From Macrothele yani (Eukaryota > Arthropoda > Arachnida > Araneae > Macrothelidae): 64,000 nucleotides of DNA. How positions within the stretch are numbered: position 1 is the first letter of the stretch; each line of letters starts with the position of its first letter. Location of the stretch: the NCBI GenBank assembly GCA_039090855.1, contig CM077034.1:11672984-11736983 (forward strand). The letters are read 5' to 3'. The notes beneath the pieces are model-generated. The model did no database searches. It was given only the letters and a program-made list of their open reading frames with translations, and was not told the origin of the DNA. Of the stretch, positions 32,731 to 44,715 are shown piece by piece. Both the position numbers and the translations under genes were made by a program.

Positions 32731-33000
32731 GAATAAAACATATTTTTGAATTTGCCATCATCTGCATTTACGCCCTCTACCGGCGAAATTGTACATCGTG
32801 AAAAAACTAAATGAAGGATCATCATTTGCATATTTCAAACTTCCCAATGCCAAAAGAATTTTTCAAATCGGACTAATAGTTGCAGAGATATCGTGGGTAC
32901 AGACGGACAATCCGATAACAGAAGCACAATCTTTTTTAAAAAGACGTGCTAAAAGCCCACTTTTTCATTACTTTCGGTATAACCCTTGTATTTTTTGTTA

Positions 33001-33381
33001 AGATAAAATTTTACTGAAAGTGAAGATACCATCACAGTTCAAAATATTTTTATAAAGGTACCCTTTGAGCTATAAGTATTTTTGCGAAGATACCGCCCGA
33101 CAATATCAAATGCCTTCTGGATTGAACCCTGAAAGTGTATGGTATGTGCATGCTGACAATGATACTGATATTGTTCTGTTTTAGTGTTAATTCTGTTGTT
33201 GAATTCTTAATAACCGTTTGTGTTCATGAGAATGGCGTACAATTTTTGTGTTGGAAAGTTTAAAATACATATATATATATTTTAAATCTCTGATCTTCAT
33301 TGTTAAGCTTAATTTTCATTATTATGTAAAAGTTCAGTGCATTTTATAATAATTGACTGTGCATTTTTTTTATCTTTTCAG
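33001..33381 (+). other. Intron sequence upstream of the ENT exon
   Basis: Low-complexity AT-rich intron with a short (AT)n run near 33272. It ends in a pyrimidine tract, ttttttttatcttttcag, with the acceptor AG at 33380-33381. Confidence 0.65.
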
Positions 33382-33581
33382 CCATTTTCCTGGAAGTTCT
33401 ACCTGCTGTGTACATGTTTTCTGAGGGCTGCTTTTATTCCTCTTTTTATGCTGTGCAATGCCCACCCTCGTTCTCATTTACCAGTCATTTTTCTTAGTGA
33501 TACTTTTTACATTTCCTTCATAACTCTTTTGGGATTTACCAATGGGTTTTTGGTAACTGCTGCCATGATTAACGGTGCAAA
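33382..33581 (+). CDS. SLC29A: Penultimate coding exon of an equilibrative nucleoside transporter (ENT/SLC29)
   Basis: The exon encodes 66 codons plus two bases. It shows the ENT C-terminal signature: FLRAAFIPLFMLCN, then PRSHLPVIF, then GFTNGFLVTAAMINGAK, matching the family pattern of a helix ending PLFMLCN, a PR..LPV loop and a helix with F.NGYL. These would be the ninth and tenth of eleven membrane helices; ENTs move nucleosides across plasma or organelle membranes. The acceptor follows a T-rich tract ending cttttcag; the donor is gtaagt at 33582. The exon ends in phase 2, completed by the first base of the exon at 60663. The preceding exon was not found. Which ENT paralogue this is cannot be told. 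Confidence 0.85.
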
Positions 33582-33849
33582 GTAAGTCAAAATTTTGGTT
33601 TATTTTTGTGAAACAGTTATGCCAAAAAAACATCGGTAAGTAACGCACATTTAGTCACACAGAAGCATGTATTAGAGTGGGGAGGCAGCATTAAGGATCA
33701 TAATTTGTTGTAATGCTAAAACACCTAATGCCACAGTGTACACAATTTTTCTTTTGTTGGTAGGTAGGAAGATATTGGGACAAAGTGGAAGCCATTTCTA
33801 TCAGCCGCTCTGTGGTTGAAATCCAGTTGAAATCATTTGATGAGTCAGC

Positions 33850-33962
33850 CATATCAATCCATTGAAAACTCCTGGAAGTCTGTGGGGACCACACAATTGA
33901 TTGAAGTAGATGACACTTGGCCATCTGTGGGAACAGACAAAAATTCCTGGTAGTCAGTCTAT
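33850..33962. repeat. Diverged subunits at the left edge of the 253-bp satellite
   Basis: About three ~42-bp subunits of the form ctcctggaagtctgtgggga plus a cacacaattgattgaagtag end lead into the homogeneous array. Confidence 0.8.
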
Positions 33963-36900
33963 GGTCACCACACAGTTGATCGTAGTAGAAACCTCCTGAC
34001 AGTCTATGGACCACACACTGATCAAAGTTGAAAACTGGCAGTCTATGGGAATCACACAGTTTATCATAGCAGAAAACTGACAGTCTATAGAGACTGCACA
34101 CTGATCAAAGTAGAAAACTTCTGGCAGTCTACGAAAACCACTCTGTTTACCAAGGTAAAAAACTGACAGTCTATTGGAATCACAGTTGATCAAAGTAGAA
34201 AACTCCTGACAGTCTGTGGGAACCACAGTTGATCAAAGTAGAAACCTCCTGACAGTCTATGGACCACACACTGGTCAAAGTAGAAAACTAGCAGTCTATG
34301 GGAATCACACAGTTTATCATAGTGGAAAACTGACAGTCTATAGAGACTGCACACTGATCAAAGTAGAAAACTTCTGGCAGTCTACGAAAACCACTCTGTT
34401 TACCAAGGTAAAAAACTGACAGTCTATTGGAATCACAGTTGATCAAAGTAGAAAACTCCTGACAGTCTGTGGGAACCACAGTTGATCAAAGTAGAAACCT
34501 CCTGACAGTCTATGGACCACACACTGGTCAAAGTAGAAAACTAGCAGTCTATGGGAATCACACAGTTTATCATAGTGGAAAACTGACAGTCTATAGAGAC
34601 TGCACACTGATCAAAGTAGAAAACTTCTGGCAGTCTACGAAAACCACTCTGTTTACCAAGGTAAAAAACTGACAGTCTATTGGAATCACAGTTGATCAAA
34701 GTAGAAAACTCCTGACAGTCTGTGGGAACCACAGTTGATCAAAGTAGAAACCTCCTGACAGTCTATGGACCACACACTGGTCAAAGTAGAAAACTAGCAG
34801 TCTATGGGAATCACACAGTTTATCATAGTGGAAAACTGACAGTCTATAGAGACTGCACACTGATCAAAGTAGAAAACTTCTGGCAGTCTACGAAAACCAC
34901 TCTGTTTACCAAGGTAAAAAACTGACAGTCTATTGGAATCACAGTTGATCAAAGTAGAAAACTCCTGACAGTCTGTGGGAACCACAGTTGATCAAAGTAG
35001 AAACCTCCTGACAGTCTATGGACCACACACTGGTCAAAGTAGAAAACTAGCAGTCTATGGGAATCACACAGTTTATCATAGTGGAAAACTGACAGTCTAT
35101 AGAGACTGCACACTGATCAAAGTAGAAAACTTCTGGCAGTCTACGAAAACCACTCTGTTTACCAAGGTAAAAAACTGACAGTCTATTGGAATCACAGTTG
35201 ATCAAAGTAGAAAACTCCTGACAGTCTGTGGGAACCACAGTTGATCAAAGTAGAAACCTCCTGACAGTCTATGGACCACACACTGGTCAAAGTAGAAAAC
35301 TAGCAGTCTATGGGAATCACACAGTTTATCATAGTGGAAAACTGACAGTCTATAGAGACTGCACACTGATCAAAGTAGAAAACTTCTGGCAGTCTACGAA
35401 AACCACTCTGTTTACCAAGGTAAAAAACTGACAGTCTATTGGAATCACAGTTGATCAAAGTAGAAAACTCCTGACAGTCTGTGGGAACCACAGTTGATCA
35501 AAGTAGAAACCTCCTGACAGTCTATGGACCACACACTGGTCAAAGTAGAAAACTAGCAGTCTATGGGAATCACACAGTTTATCATAGTGGAAAACTGACA
35601 GTCTATAGAGACTGCACACTGATCAAAGTAGAAAACTTCTGGCAGTCTACGAAAACCACTCTGTTTACCAAGGTAAAAAACTGACAGTCTATTGGAATCA
35701 CAGTTGATCAAAGTAGAAAACTCCTGACAGTCTGTGGGAACCACAGTTGATCAAAGTAGAAACCTCCTGACAGTCTATGGACCACACACTGGTCAAAGTA
35801 GAAAACTAGCAGTCTATGGGAATCACACAGTTTATCATAGTGGAAAACTGACAGTCTATAGAGACTGCACACTGATCAAAGTAGAAAACTTCTGGCAGTC
35901 TACGAAAACCACTCTGTTTACCAAGGTAAAAAACTGACAGTCTATTGGAATCACAGTTGATCAAAGTAGAAAACTCCTGACAGTCTGTGGGAACCACAGT
36001 TGATCAAAGTAGAAACCTCCTGACACTCTATGGACCACACACTGGTCAAAGTAGAAAACTAGCAGTCTATGGGAATCACACAGTTTATCATAGTGGAAAA
36101 CTGACAGTCTATAGAGACTGCACACTGATCAAAGTAGAAAACTTCTGGCAGTCTACGAAAACCACTCTGTTTACCAAGGTAAAAAACTGACAGTCTATTG
36201 GAATCACAGTTGATCAAAGTAGAAAACTCCTGACAGTCTGTGGGAACCACAGTTGATCAAAGTAGAAACCTCCTGACAGTCTATGGACCACACACTGGTC
36301 AAAGTAGAAAACTAGCAGTCTATGGGAATCACACAGTTTATCATAGTGGAAAACTGACAGTCTATAGAGACTGCACACTGATCAAAGTAGAAAACTTCTG
36401 GCAGTCTACGAAAACCACTCTGTTTACCAAGGTAAAAAACTGACAGTCTATTGGAATCACAGTTGATCAAAGTAGAAAACTTCCTGACAGTCTGTGGGAA
36501 CCACAGTTGATCAAAGTAGAAACCTCCTGACAGTCTATGGACCACACACTGGTCAAAGTAGAAAACTAGCAGTCTATGGGAATCACACAGTTTATCATAG
36601 TGGAAAACTGACAGTCTATAGAGACTGCACACTGATCAAAGTAGAAAACTTCTGGCAGTCTACGAAAACCACTCTGTTTACCAAGGTAAAAAACTGACAG
36701 TCTATTGGAATCACAGTTGATCAAAGTAGAAAACTCCTGACAGTCTGTGGGAACCACAGTTGATCAAAGTAGAAACCTCCTGACACTCTATGGACCACAC
36801 ACTGGTCAAAGTAGAAAACTAGCAGTCTATGGGAATCACACAGTTTATCATAGTGGAAAACTGACAGTCTATAGAGACTGCACACTGATCAAAGTAGAAA

Positions 36901-39729
36901 ACTTCTGGCAGTCTACGAAAACCACTCTGTTTACCAAGGTAAAAAACTGACAGTCTATTGGAATCACAGTTGATCAAAGTAGAAAACTCCTGACAGTCTG
37001 TGGGAACCACAGTTGATCAAAGTAGAAACCTCCTGACAGTCTATGGACCACACACTGGTCAAAGTAGAAAACTAGCAGTCTATGGGAATCACACAGTTTA
37101 TCATAGTGGAAAACTGACAGTCTATAGAGACTGCACACTGATCAAAGTAGAAAACTTCTGGCAGTCTACGAAAACCACTCTGTTTACCAAGGTAAAAAAC
37201 TGACAGTCTATTGGAATCACAGTTGATCAAAGTAGAAAACTCCTGACAGTCTGTGGGAACCACAGTTGATCAAAGTAGAAACCTCCTGACAGTCTATGGA
37301 CCACACACTGGTCAAAGTAGAAAACTAGCAGTCTATGGGAATCACACAGTTTATCATAGTGGAAAACTGACAGTCTATAGAGACTGCACACTGATCAAAG
37401 TAGAAAACTTCTGGCAGTCTACGAAAACCACTCTGTTTACCAAGGTAAAAAACTGACAGTCTATTGGAATCACAGTTGATCAAAGTAGAAAACTCCTGAC
37501 AGTCTGTGGGAACCACAGTTGATCAAAGTAGAAACCTCCTGACACTCTATGGACCACACACTGGTCAAAGTAGAAAACTAGCAGTCTATGGGAATCACAC
37601 AGTTTATCATAGTGGAAAACTGACAGTCTATAGAGACTGCACACTGATCAAAGTAGAAAACTTCTGGCAGTCTACGAAAACCACTCTGTTTACCAAGGTA
37701 AAAAACTGACAGTCTATTGGAATCACAGTTGATCAAAGTAGAAAACTCTGACAGTCTGTGGGAACCACAGTTGATCAAAGTAGAAACCTCCTGACAGTCT
37801 ATGGACCACACACTGGTCAAAGTAGAAAACTAGCAGTCTATGGGAATCACACAGTTTATCATAGTGGAAAACTGACAGTCTATAGAGACTGCACACTGAT
37901 CAAAGTAGAAAACTTCTGGCAGTCTACGAAAACCACTCTGTTTACCAAGGTAAAAAACTGACAGTCTATTGGAATCACAGTTGATCAAAGTAGAAAACTC
38001 CTGACAGTCTGTGGGAACCACAGTTGATCAAAGTAGAAACCTCCTGACAGTCTATGGACCACACACTGGTCAAAGTAGAAAACTAGCAGTCTATGGGAAT
38101 CACACAGTTTATCATAGTGGAAAACTGACAGTCTATAGAGACTGCACACTGATCAAAGTAGAAAACTTCTGGCAGTCTACGAAAACCACTCTGTTTACCA
38201 AGGTAAAAAACTGACAGTCTATTGGAATCACAGTTGATCAAAGTAGAAAACTCCTGACAGTCTGTGGGAACCACAGTTGATCAAAGTAGAAACCTCCTGA
38301 CAGTCTATGGACCACACACTGGTCAAAGTAGAAAACTAGCAGTCTATGGGAATCACACAGTTTATCATAGTGGAAAACTGACAGTCTATAGAGACTGCAC
38401 ACTGATCAAAGTAGAAAACTTCTGGCAGTCTACGAAAACCACTCTGTTTACCAAGGTAAAAAACTGACAGTCTATTGGAATCACAGTTGATCAAAGTAGA
38501 AAACTCCTGACAGTCTGTGGGAACCACAGTTGATCAAAGTAGAAACCTCCTGACAGTCTATGGACCACACACTGGTCAAAGTAGAAAACTAGCAGTCTAT
38601 GGGAATCACACAGTTTATCATAGTGGAAAACTGACAGTCTATAGAGACTGCACACTGATCAAAGTAGAAAACTTCTGGCAGTCTACGAAAACCACTCTGT
38701 TTACCAAGGTAAAAAACTGACAGTCTATTGGAATCACAGTTGATCAAAGTAGAAAACTCCTGACAGTCTGTGGGAACCACAGTTGATCAAAGTAGAAACC
38801 TCCTGACACTCTATGGACCACACACTGGTCAAAAGTAGAAAACTAGCAGTCTATGGGAATCACACAGTTTATCATAGTGGAAAACTGACAGTCTATAGAG
38901 ACTGCACACTGATCAAAGTAGAAAACTTCTGGCAGTCTACGAAAACCACTCTGTTTACCAAGGTAAAAAACTGACAGTCTATTGGAATCACAGTTGATCA
39001 AAGTAGAAAACTCCTGACAGTCTGTGGGAACCACAGTTGATCAAAGTAGAAACCTCCTGACACTCTATGGACCACACACTGGTCAAAGTAGAAAACTAGC
39101 AGTCTATGGGAATCACACAGTTTATCATAGTGGAAAACTGACAGTCTATAGAGACTGCACACTGATCAAAGTAGAAAACTTCTGGCAGTCTACGAAAACC
39201 ACTCTGTTTACCAAGGTAAAAAACTGACAGTCTATTGGAATCACAGTTGATCAAAGTAGAAAACTCCTGACAGTCTGTGGGAACCACAGTTGATCAAAGT
39301 AGAAACCTCCTGACACTCTATGGACCACACACTGGTCAAAGTAGAAAACTAGCAGTCTATGGGAATCACACAGTTTATCATAGTGGAAAACTGACAGTCT
39401 ATAGAGACTGCACACTGATCAAAGTAGAAAACTTCTGGCAGTCTACGAAAACCACTCTGTTTACCAAGGTAAAAAACTGACAGTCTATTGGAATCACAGT
39501 TGATCAAAGTAGAAAACTCCTGACAGTCTGTGGGAACCACAGTTGATCAAAGTAGAAACCTCCTGACAGTCTATGGACCACACACTGGTCAAAGTAGAAA
39601 ACTAGCAGTCTATGGGAATCACACAGTTTATCATAGTGGAAAACTGACAGTCTATAGAGACTGCACACTGATCAAAGTAGAAAACTTCTGGCAGTCTATG
39701 AAAACCACACTGTTGACCAAGGTAAAAAC
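33963..39729. repeat. 253-bp satellite of six subunits, ~23 units, nearly identical
   Basis: Units recur at 34216, 34469, 34722 and so on to 39530, nearly always exactly 253 bp apart (one-base steps at 36494, 37758 and 39024). Each unit is six related subunits of 39-45 bp that follow the pattern gatcaaagtagaaaact, a cagtctatgg-type segment, then ccacacagtt. Units are almost identical, which means recent homogenisation. A gacactctatgg variant marks units near 35987, 36747, 37506, 38770, 39024 and 39277. Frames on both strands are products of the repeat. Confidence 0.97.
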
Positions 39730-41775
39730 TGGCAGTCTATGAAAACCACACTGTTGACCAAGGTAAAAAACTGGCAGTCTATTGGAATCACAGTTGATCA
39801 AAGTAGAAAACTCCTGACAGTCTGTGGGAACCTCAGTTGATCAAAGTAAAATACTACTGGCAGTCTTTAGAGACCACACAGTTGATCAAAGTAAAATCTC
39901 CTTGCAGTCTATGAGAACCACACAGTTGATTGAAGTAAAAAATGGGGACCACACACAATTGATTAAAGCAGGAGATGCCTGGCAGTCTACGAGAACCACA
40001 CAATTGATTAAAGTAGGAGATGCCTGGCAATCTATGGGGCCAGACAATTGATTAAAATAGGATGCATGGCAGTCTATGGGGACCACCCAGTTATCGAAGT
40101 AGAAAACTGGCAGTCTGTGGGAACCACAGTTGATCAAAGTAGAAAACGTCTGGCAGTCTATGGTGACCACAGTTGATCAAAGTAAAAAACTCTTGGCATT
40201 CTGTGGGGACCACACTCAATTGATTAAAGTAGGAGATGCCTAGCAGTCAAAGTTGATTCTTAACAGTCTATTGGAACCATACACAATTGATTAAAGTAGG
40301 AGATGCCTGGCAATCTATGGGGCCAGACAATTGATTATAATAGGAGATGCATGGCAGTCTTTGGGGACCACCCAGTTATCGAAGTAGAAAACTGGCAGTC
40401 TGTGGGAACCACAGTTGATCAAAGTAGAAAACTTCTGGCAGTGTATGGTGACCACACTTGATGAAAGTAGAAAACTCTTGGCAGTCTATGGGGACCACCC
40501 AGTTGATCAAAGTAAAAATCCTGGCAGTCTATGGGGACCACGCAGTAGATTGAAGCAAACAACTCCTGACAGGGACCACACACAACTGATTAAAGTAGGA
40601 GATGCACGGCAGTCTATGGTGACCACTCAGTTATCAAAGTGGAAAACTGGCAGTCCATGGGAATCACAGTTGATCAACTGGCAGTCTATGGTGACCACCC
40701 AGTTATCAAATTGGAAACCTGGCAGTCCATGGGAATTACAGTTGATCAAAGTAGAAAACTCCTGGCAATCTATGTGAATCACAGTTGATCAAAGTAGAAA
40801 AATCCTGGCAGTCTATGTGAATCACAGTTGATCAAAGTAGAAAACCCTTGGCAGTCTATGGGGACCACCCAGTTTACCAAAGTAAAAATCCTGGCAGTCT
40901 ATGGGGACCACACAGTTGATTGAAGTAAACAACTCCTGGCATTGACCACACAGTTGATTAAAGTAAACAACTCCTGGCAGGGACCACACACAACTAATTA
41001 AAGTATGAGGTGCCTGGCAATCTATGGGGACCACCCAGTTATCAAAGTAGAAAACTGGCAGTCCATGGGAATCACAGTTGATCAAAGCAGATAACTCCTG
41101 GCAGTCTATGGTGACCACCCAGTTATCTAAGTGGAAAACTTGCAGTCCATGGGAATCACAGTTGATCAAAGTAGAAAACTCCTGGCAGTCTATGTGAATC
41201 ACAGTTGATCAAAGTAGAAAACTCGTGGCAGTCTATGGTGGGCACAGTTGATCAAAGTAGAAAACTCTTGGCATTCTATGGGGACCACACAGTTGATTGA
41301 AGTAAACAACTCCTGGCAGGGACCACACACAACTGATTAAAGTAGGAGATGCCTAGCAATCTATGGGGACCACCCAGTTATCAAAGTAGAAATCTTTTGG
41401 CAGTCTATGGTGACCACCCAGTTATCAAAGTGGAAAACTGGCAGTCCATGGGAATCACAGTTGATCAAAGTAGAAAACTGGCAGTCTATGGTGACCACCC
41501 AGTTATCTAAGTGGAAAACTGGCAGTCTATGTGAATCACAGGTGATCAAAGTAGAAAACTCCTGGCAGTCTATGTGAATCACAGTTGATCAAAGTAGAAA
41601 ACTCCTGGCAGTCTATGGTGGCCACAGTTGATCAAAGTAGAAAACTCCTGGCATTCTATGGGGACCACACAGTAGATTGAAGTGAACAACTCCTGGCAGG
41701 GACCACATACAACTGATTAAAGTAGGAGATGCCTGGCAATCTATGGGGCCAGACAATTAATCAAAGTAATGTCCA
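39730..41775. repeat. Diverged flank of the 253-bp satellite (42-bp subunits)
   Basis: The same ~42-bp subunit (gttgatcaaagtagaaaact, then ggcagtctatggggaccaca) continues without the six-subunit order and with many variants. This is the expected edge of an array homogenised in its centre. Confidence 0.9.
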
Positions 41776-41788
41776 GAGATGACTCCAG

Positions 41789-42060
41789 ATGTTTCAGAAA
41801 GGTGATTTTGACATCGAGAGCAAAGAACAAGAATATCTAAATCTGTCACAAATAGCGAAAATGAAAAATACCTTGACCAGCTCATTCGACAAGACAGGCG
41901 CACGGGTCAGCTCATGCATGCTGTGCAAATGTCAGTGGGTTGTGTTTTGACCATCGCCCACAGAATGGTGTACAGAAAAATCTGTTCTAGGTGGGTGCCT
42001 AAGCTTCCCACACAAGAGGTGAACGCACAAGGAGAACAATTTGTGGTAATCTTCTTGGGA
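41789..42060 (+). pseudogene. Mariner-type transposase N-terminal relic
   Basis: FQKGDFDIESKEQE in one frame is followed in another by LDQLIRQDRRTGQLM, then HAVQMSVGCVLTIAHRMVYR and KICSRWVPKLPTQE. This is the helix-turn-helix part of mariner transposases (family pattern: FK.GDF..ED, DRR, a SVG..H.I.H helix, then RWVPK.LT). No catalytic domain or terminal repeats were recognised. Confidence 0.62.
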
Positions 42061-42739
42061 TGTTTGGTGCTGCTGGTTCTGAATGCTTTAATGGGATTGT
42101 CAAATGATCAAACCTGGCTTAAACCTGGCTAGTTTCAATCCATGGAAAGTAAACTATGATTTTTTAAGGTTGTTTTTTACACTCAGTTGACAAAATTTTA
42201 GAGAAAGGGGTGACGAGCAGTTGACATGGGCACCCCCTTCATAGAGTGGAACAGACCCAAACCAAATGCATTTAATAAGTAGGCTTACGGCAGGGCTTCC
42301 TAACAGTATATCACATTCAATGAACATCGGCAGATGTGGTGATCTGGACAACTTTGATCGTGGACACATGTCGGCGCAAGACAGATGGGTCATTCCGTCT
42401 CCCAGGTGGTAAGTAATCGAGGATGTACCTACCGCGAGTATACCGTCAGTGGGCATACCAGCGCCCAGAGATTAAGCAGTGGTTGACCACAAGCCATTAA
42501 TGGCAATGTCGACTATCCAAGCTTGCACAGACCAACTGCTTCACAGAGGTGCTGCAAATCACATCCAGGCTAAATGTCAGAGGCACAGGCAACAACAGCG
42601 AGCATTTCCTGGGCAACAGGAGCTGAAGCTCCGCTAATGGGCCACTGCTGATTGTACTTTGCTGATTGTCATACAATAAGACCATCAGCATAGTAAATTT
42701 ACATGATTATGAGTGTATGGTTTAAAAATGTCCATTTTA
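42061..42739. other. Unassigned spacer, possible old transposon debris
   Basis: A NFDRGHMSAQD-like stretch near 42350 is faintly like the start of Tc1 transposases, but stops follow at once and I do not call it. Nothing else recognised. Confidence 0.35.
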
Positions 42740-42741
42740 TA

Positions 42742-44282
42742 CACTGCCGGACAATTGCTAAGGACGGATTACAATAGCAACGATAGCAACCATAAAATGG
42801 AAGGCAGGAAAATGTGGAAATTAGCATAAGTGCGGGATACAGTAAGACGTGTTGTGCGTATGCAAATTTTGGATTGCCGAACTTGTTCGTGACGTCATAG
42901 CGCTGATAAGAGATATAAAGGATTTGACGCGTAGTGACCGTTGTTGTTCAAACGCAAAGTTGAAAGGGAAAGAATCAATTGACGAACTTGCAATTTTCAG
43001 TATGTCTTCCCGACATCACCTAGATGATTTGACGCGTGGCCGTATTATTGGCAAGATTGAAGAATGGCGAAAAATAACAGATGTTGCCAGGGAGTTCGAC
43101 GTCAGCCACAGTGTTGTTTCAAGGCTTTGGAAATCATTTCAAACAAATGGAGAGTGTAGCAAACGTCACGGGGGAGGTCGTGTTCGCAGTACGACACCTG
43201 CAGAAGATCGGTACATAGTGCTATCAACAAAAAGACACCGGCGCAGCAGAGCTAGTGAGGTAGCAAATCAGTTTATGGCTGCTACTGGCAAGCGGATCTC
43301 CCGAAAAACTGTCGCCAGACGTTTGCATGAAGGAGGACTATACGCCCGCCGTCCTGTTGTGTGCATCCCATTGTCCAGACGTCACCGTACCGCCCGTTTA
43401 CAATGGTGCCATCAGCATCGCAATTGGACTGATAACGACTGGTCGGCTGTCCTCTTCTCAGATGGGAGTAGATACAGTCTATCGTCTGATTGTCGACGAC
43501 AACTGATCTGGCGTGATAGTGGTACTGCATTTTGTCCAGCAAACATACAGGAAAGGGACCGATATCCGACATGTAGTGTCATGGTATGGGCTGGCATCAT
43601 GATCAATGCCCGTACGTCCCTCTATGTGCTTCCAACTGGGACTATGACTGGCCAACGATACATTAATGATGTTCTGCTACCTCATGTTCGCATGTTCCGT
43701 GGTGCTGTCGGTGATAGATTCATTTTCATGGACGACAACGCAACATGTCATCGAACAGTCTCTGTCCAGGAGTGTCTTGAGAGCGAGGATATTGAACGCC
43801 TCGTATGGCCAGCACGTTCTCCAGATCTGAATCCCATTGAAAATGTGTGGGATGCTTTGGGGAGGAGTCTTGCTGGTCGCCAATGCCCTCCAATAAACAA
43901 GGACACCCTCATCCGTGCACTGACAGAGGAATGGGATAAATTACCCCAACAGCTGCTTGATAATGTTGTGCAAAGCATGACACGACGTGTGGAATCTTGC
44001 ATCGCCCTCCATGGTGGCCATATCCCGTATTGACATCTCACGCCGGAACGCCTGCGGACGGTAATTGCATTTTTTTCACGTTTACGTATTCTGCACAAAA
44101 TGGCCTGTTTGTCCCTTGAACACGTTCCAAAGCCTTCTGGATTTCAGAGCACAATAAATTGTCTTTCTTGTAATGTCCTGGCATTCTGACATTATTTTAT
44201 TTCACTTGGCATCCAACCACACTTACTTTTTTATGCGCTATATAGCCGTTTATGATCCGTCCTTAGCAATTGTCCAGCAGTG
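42742..44282 (+). mobile_element. Tc1-like transposon, copy 2 (apparently intact)
   Basis: Flanked by TA (42740-42741 and 44283-44284) and ended by CACTGCCGGACAATTGC / inverted CACTGCTGGACAATTGC, 1541 bp. The transposase frame is unbroken. Copy 3 lies 433 bp downstream in the opposite orientation. Confidence 0.94.
43002..44033 (+). CDS. Tc1-family DD34E transposase
   Basis: 343 residues from the ATG at 43002 (MSSRHHLDDLTRGRIIGKIE), a usual Tc1 length. The frame is open upstream to 42849, but that part is non-coding in style and lies in the element's 5' region. N-terminal paired-like helix-turn-helix DNA-binding domain: ITDVAREFDVSHSVVSRLW, then the GGGRVRSTTPAEDR linker with its GR-rich element. 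Catalytic DDE domain: first aspartate in FSDGSRYSL, second in FMDDNATCH, glutamate in SPDLNPIENVWD, 34 residues after the second aspartate. It cuts and pastes the element at TA sites in the nucleus. The glycine after the first aspartate is glutamate in copies 1 and 3; whether this weakens activity is unknown. Confidence 0.93.
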   Translation: MSSRHHLDDLTRGRIIGKIEEWRKITDVAREFDVSHSVVSRLWKSFQTNGECSKRHGGGRVRSTTPAEDRYIVLSTKRHRRSRASEVANQFMAATGKRISRKTVARRLHEGGLYARRPVVCIPLSRRHRTARLQWCHQHRNWTDNDWSAVLFSDGSRYSLSSDCRRQLIWRDSGTAFCPANIQERDRYPTCSVMVWAGIMINARTSLYVLPTGTMTGQRYINDVLLPHVRMFRGAVGDRFIFMDDNATCHRTVSVQECLESEDIERLVWPARSPDLNPIENVWDALGRSLAGRQCPPINKDTLIRALTEEWDKLPQQLLDNVVQSMTRRVESCIALHGGHIPY

Positions 44283-44715
44283 TATTTACATAATACATTT
44301 CAGTGAACAGTTTTGTCTTGCTCACTCCAGCGTTATGTTCACACTGTTTCACAGCAAGTTCTTATTTTTCACCCGTGCGGTTAAAAAGTTCAGCTTTTTT
44401 TTTCTTCTTCACCAGTCTCATGTATGACATATTTAAGATAATTTTAAAGCAACACTGGGTCACAAAAATGACCATATTTTCCCATTATTTTGATGTAGCA
44501 CAGCGTTAAAACTACTTACGTCTACAAGTTTAGATTTTTACTGCAGGTTTACCCCCAAGACCACATTGCTGTGTAAAAATATGAAAATTGTCCCTTTTTA
44601 GATATTAGGCCTAAAAAAGTGACCATTTTAACATTTGGGCTATGTTTGAAGGTCCATAGGGGGAAAAAAGAGAAAAAAACAGACGAGAGTCTCAGGTTTC
44701 AAACTTTGTGAAATA
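44283..44715. other. Spacer between inverted Tc1 copies
   Basis: AT-rich, no gene. It holds the TA sites of both neighbouring elements at its ends. Confidence 0.6.

Larger units (their letters stand above)
30601..33000. repeat. Diverged tandem sequence with CTCF-like motifs every ~150 bp
   Basis: attgacaaaaataaga recurs near 30594, 31050 and 31507 (about 457 bp). The stretch resembles the 273-bp satellite only in the short gagatatcgacaaaa-like segment. Motifs of the cgccccctggtggc type occur near 30615, 30775, 30923, 31072, 31233, 31383, 31768 and 32770. A SINE and a LINE are inserted. Confidence 0.7.

Noticed and set aside
34216..39742. Recurring 67- and 63-codon open frames on both strands
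   Set aside because: They repeat exactly with the 253-bp satellite, occur on both strands at once, and have no start context or family motif.
41914..42132. Possible intact mariner gene
   Set aside because: Only the helix-turn-helix part is recognisable, in broken frames; no catalytic domain or ends.
42280..42700. Tc1 transposase relic
   Set aside because: Only a few residues look right (FDRG) and stops follow immediately; too weak to call.
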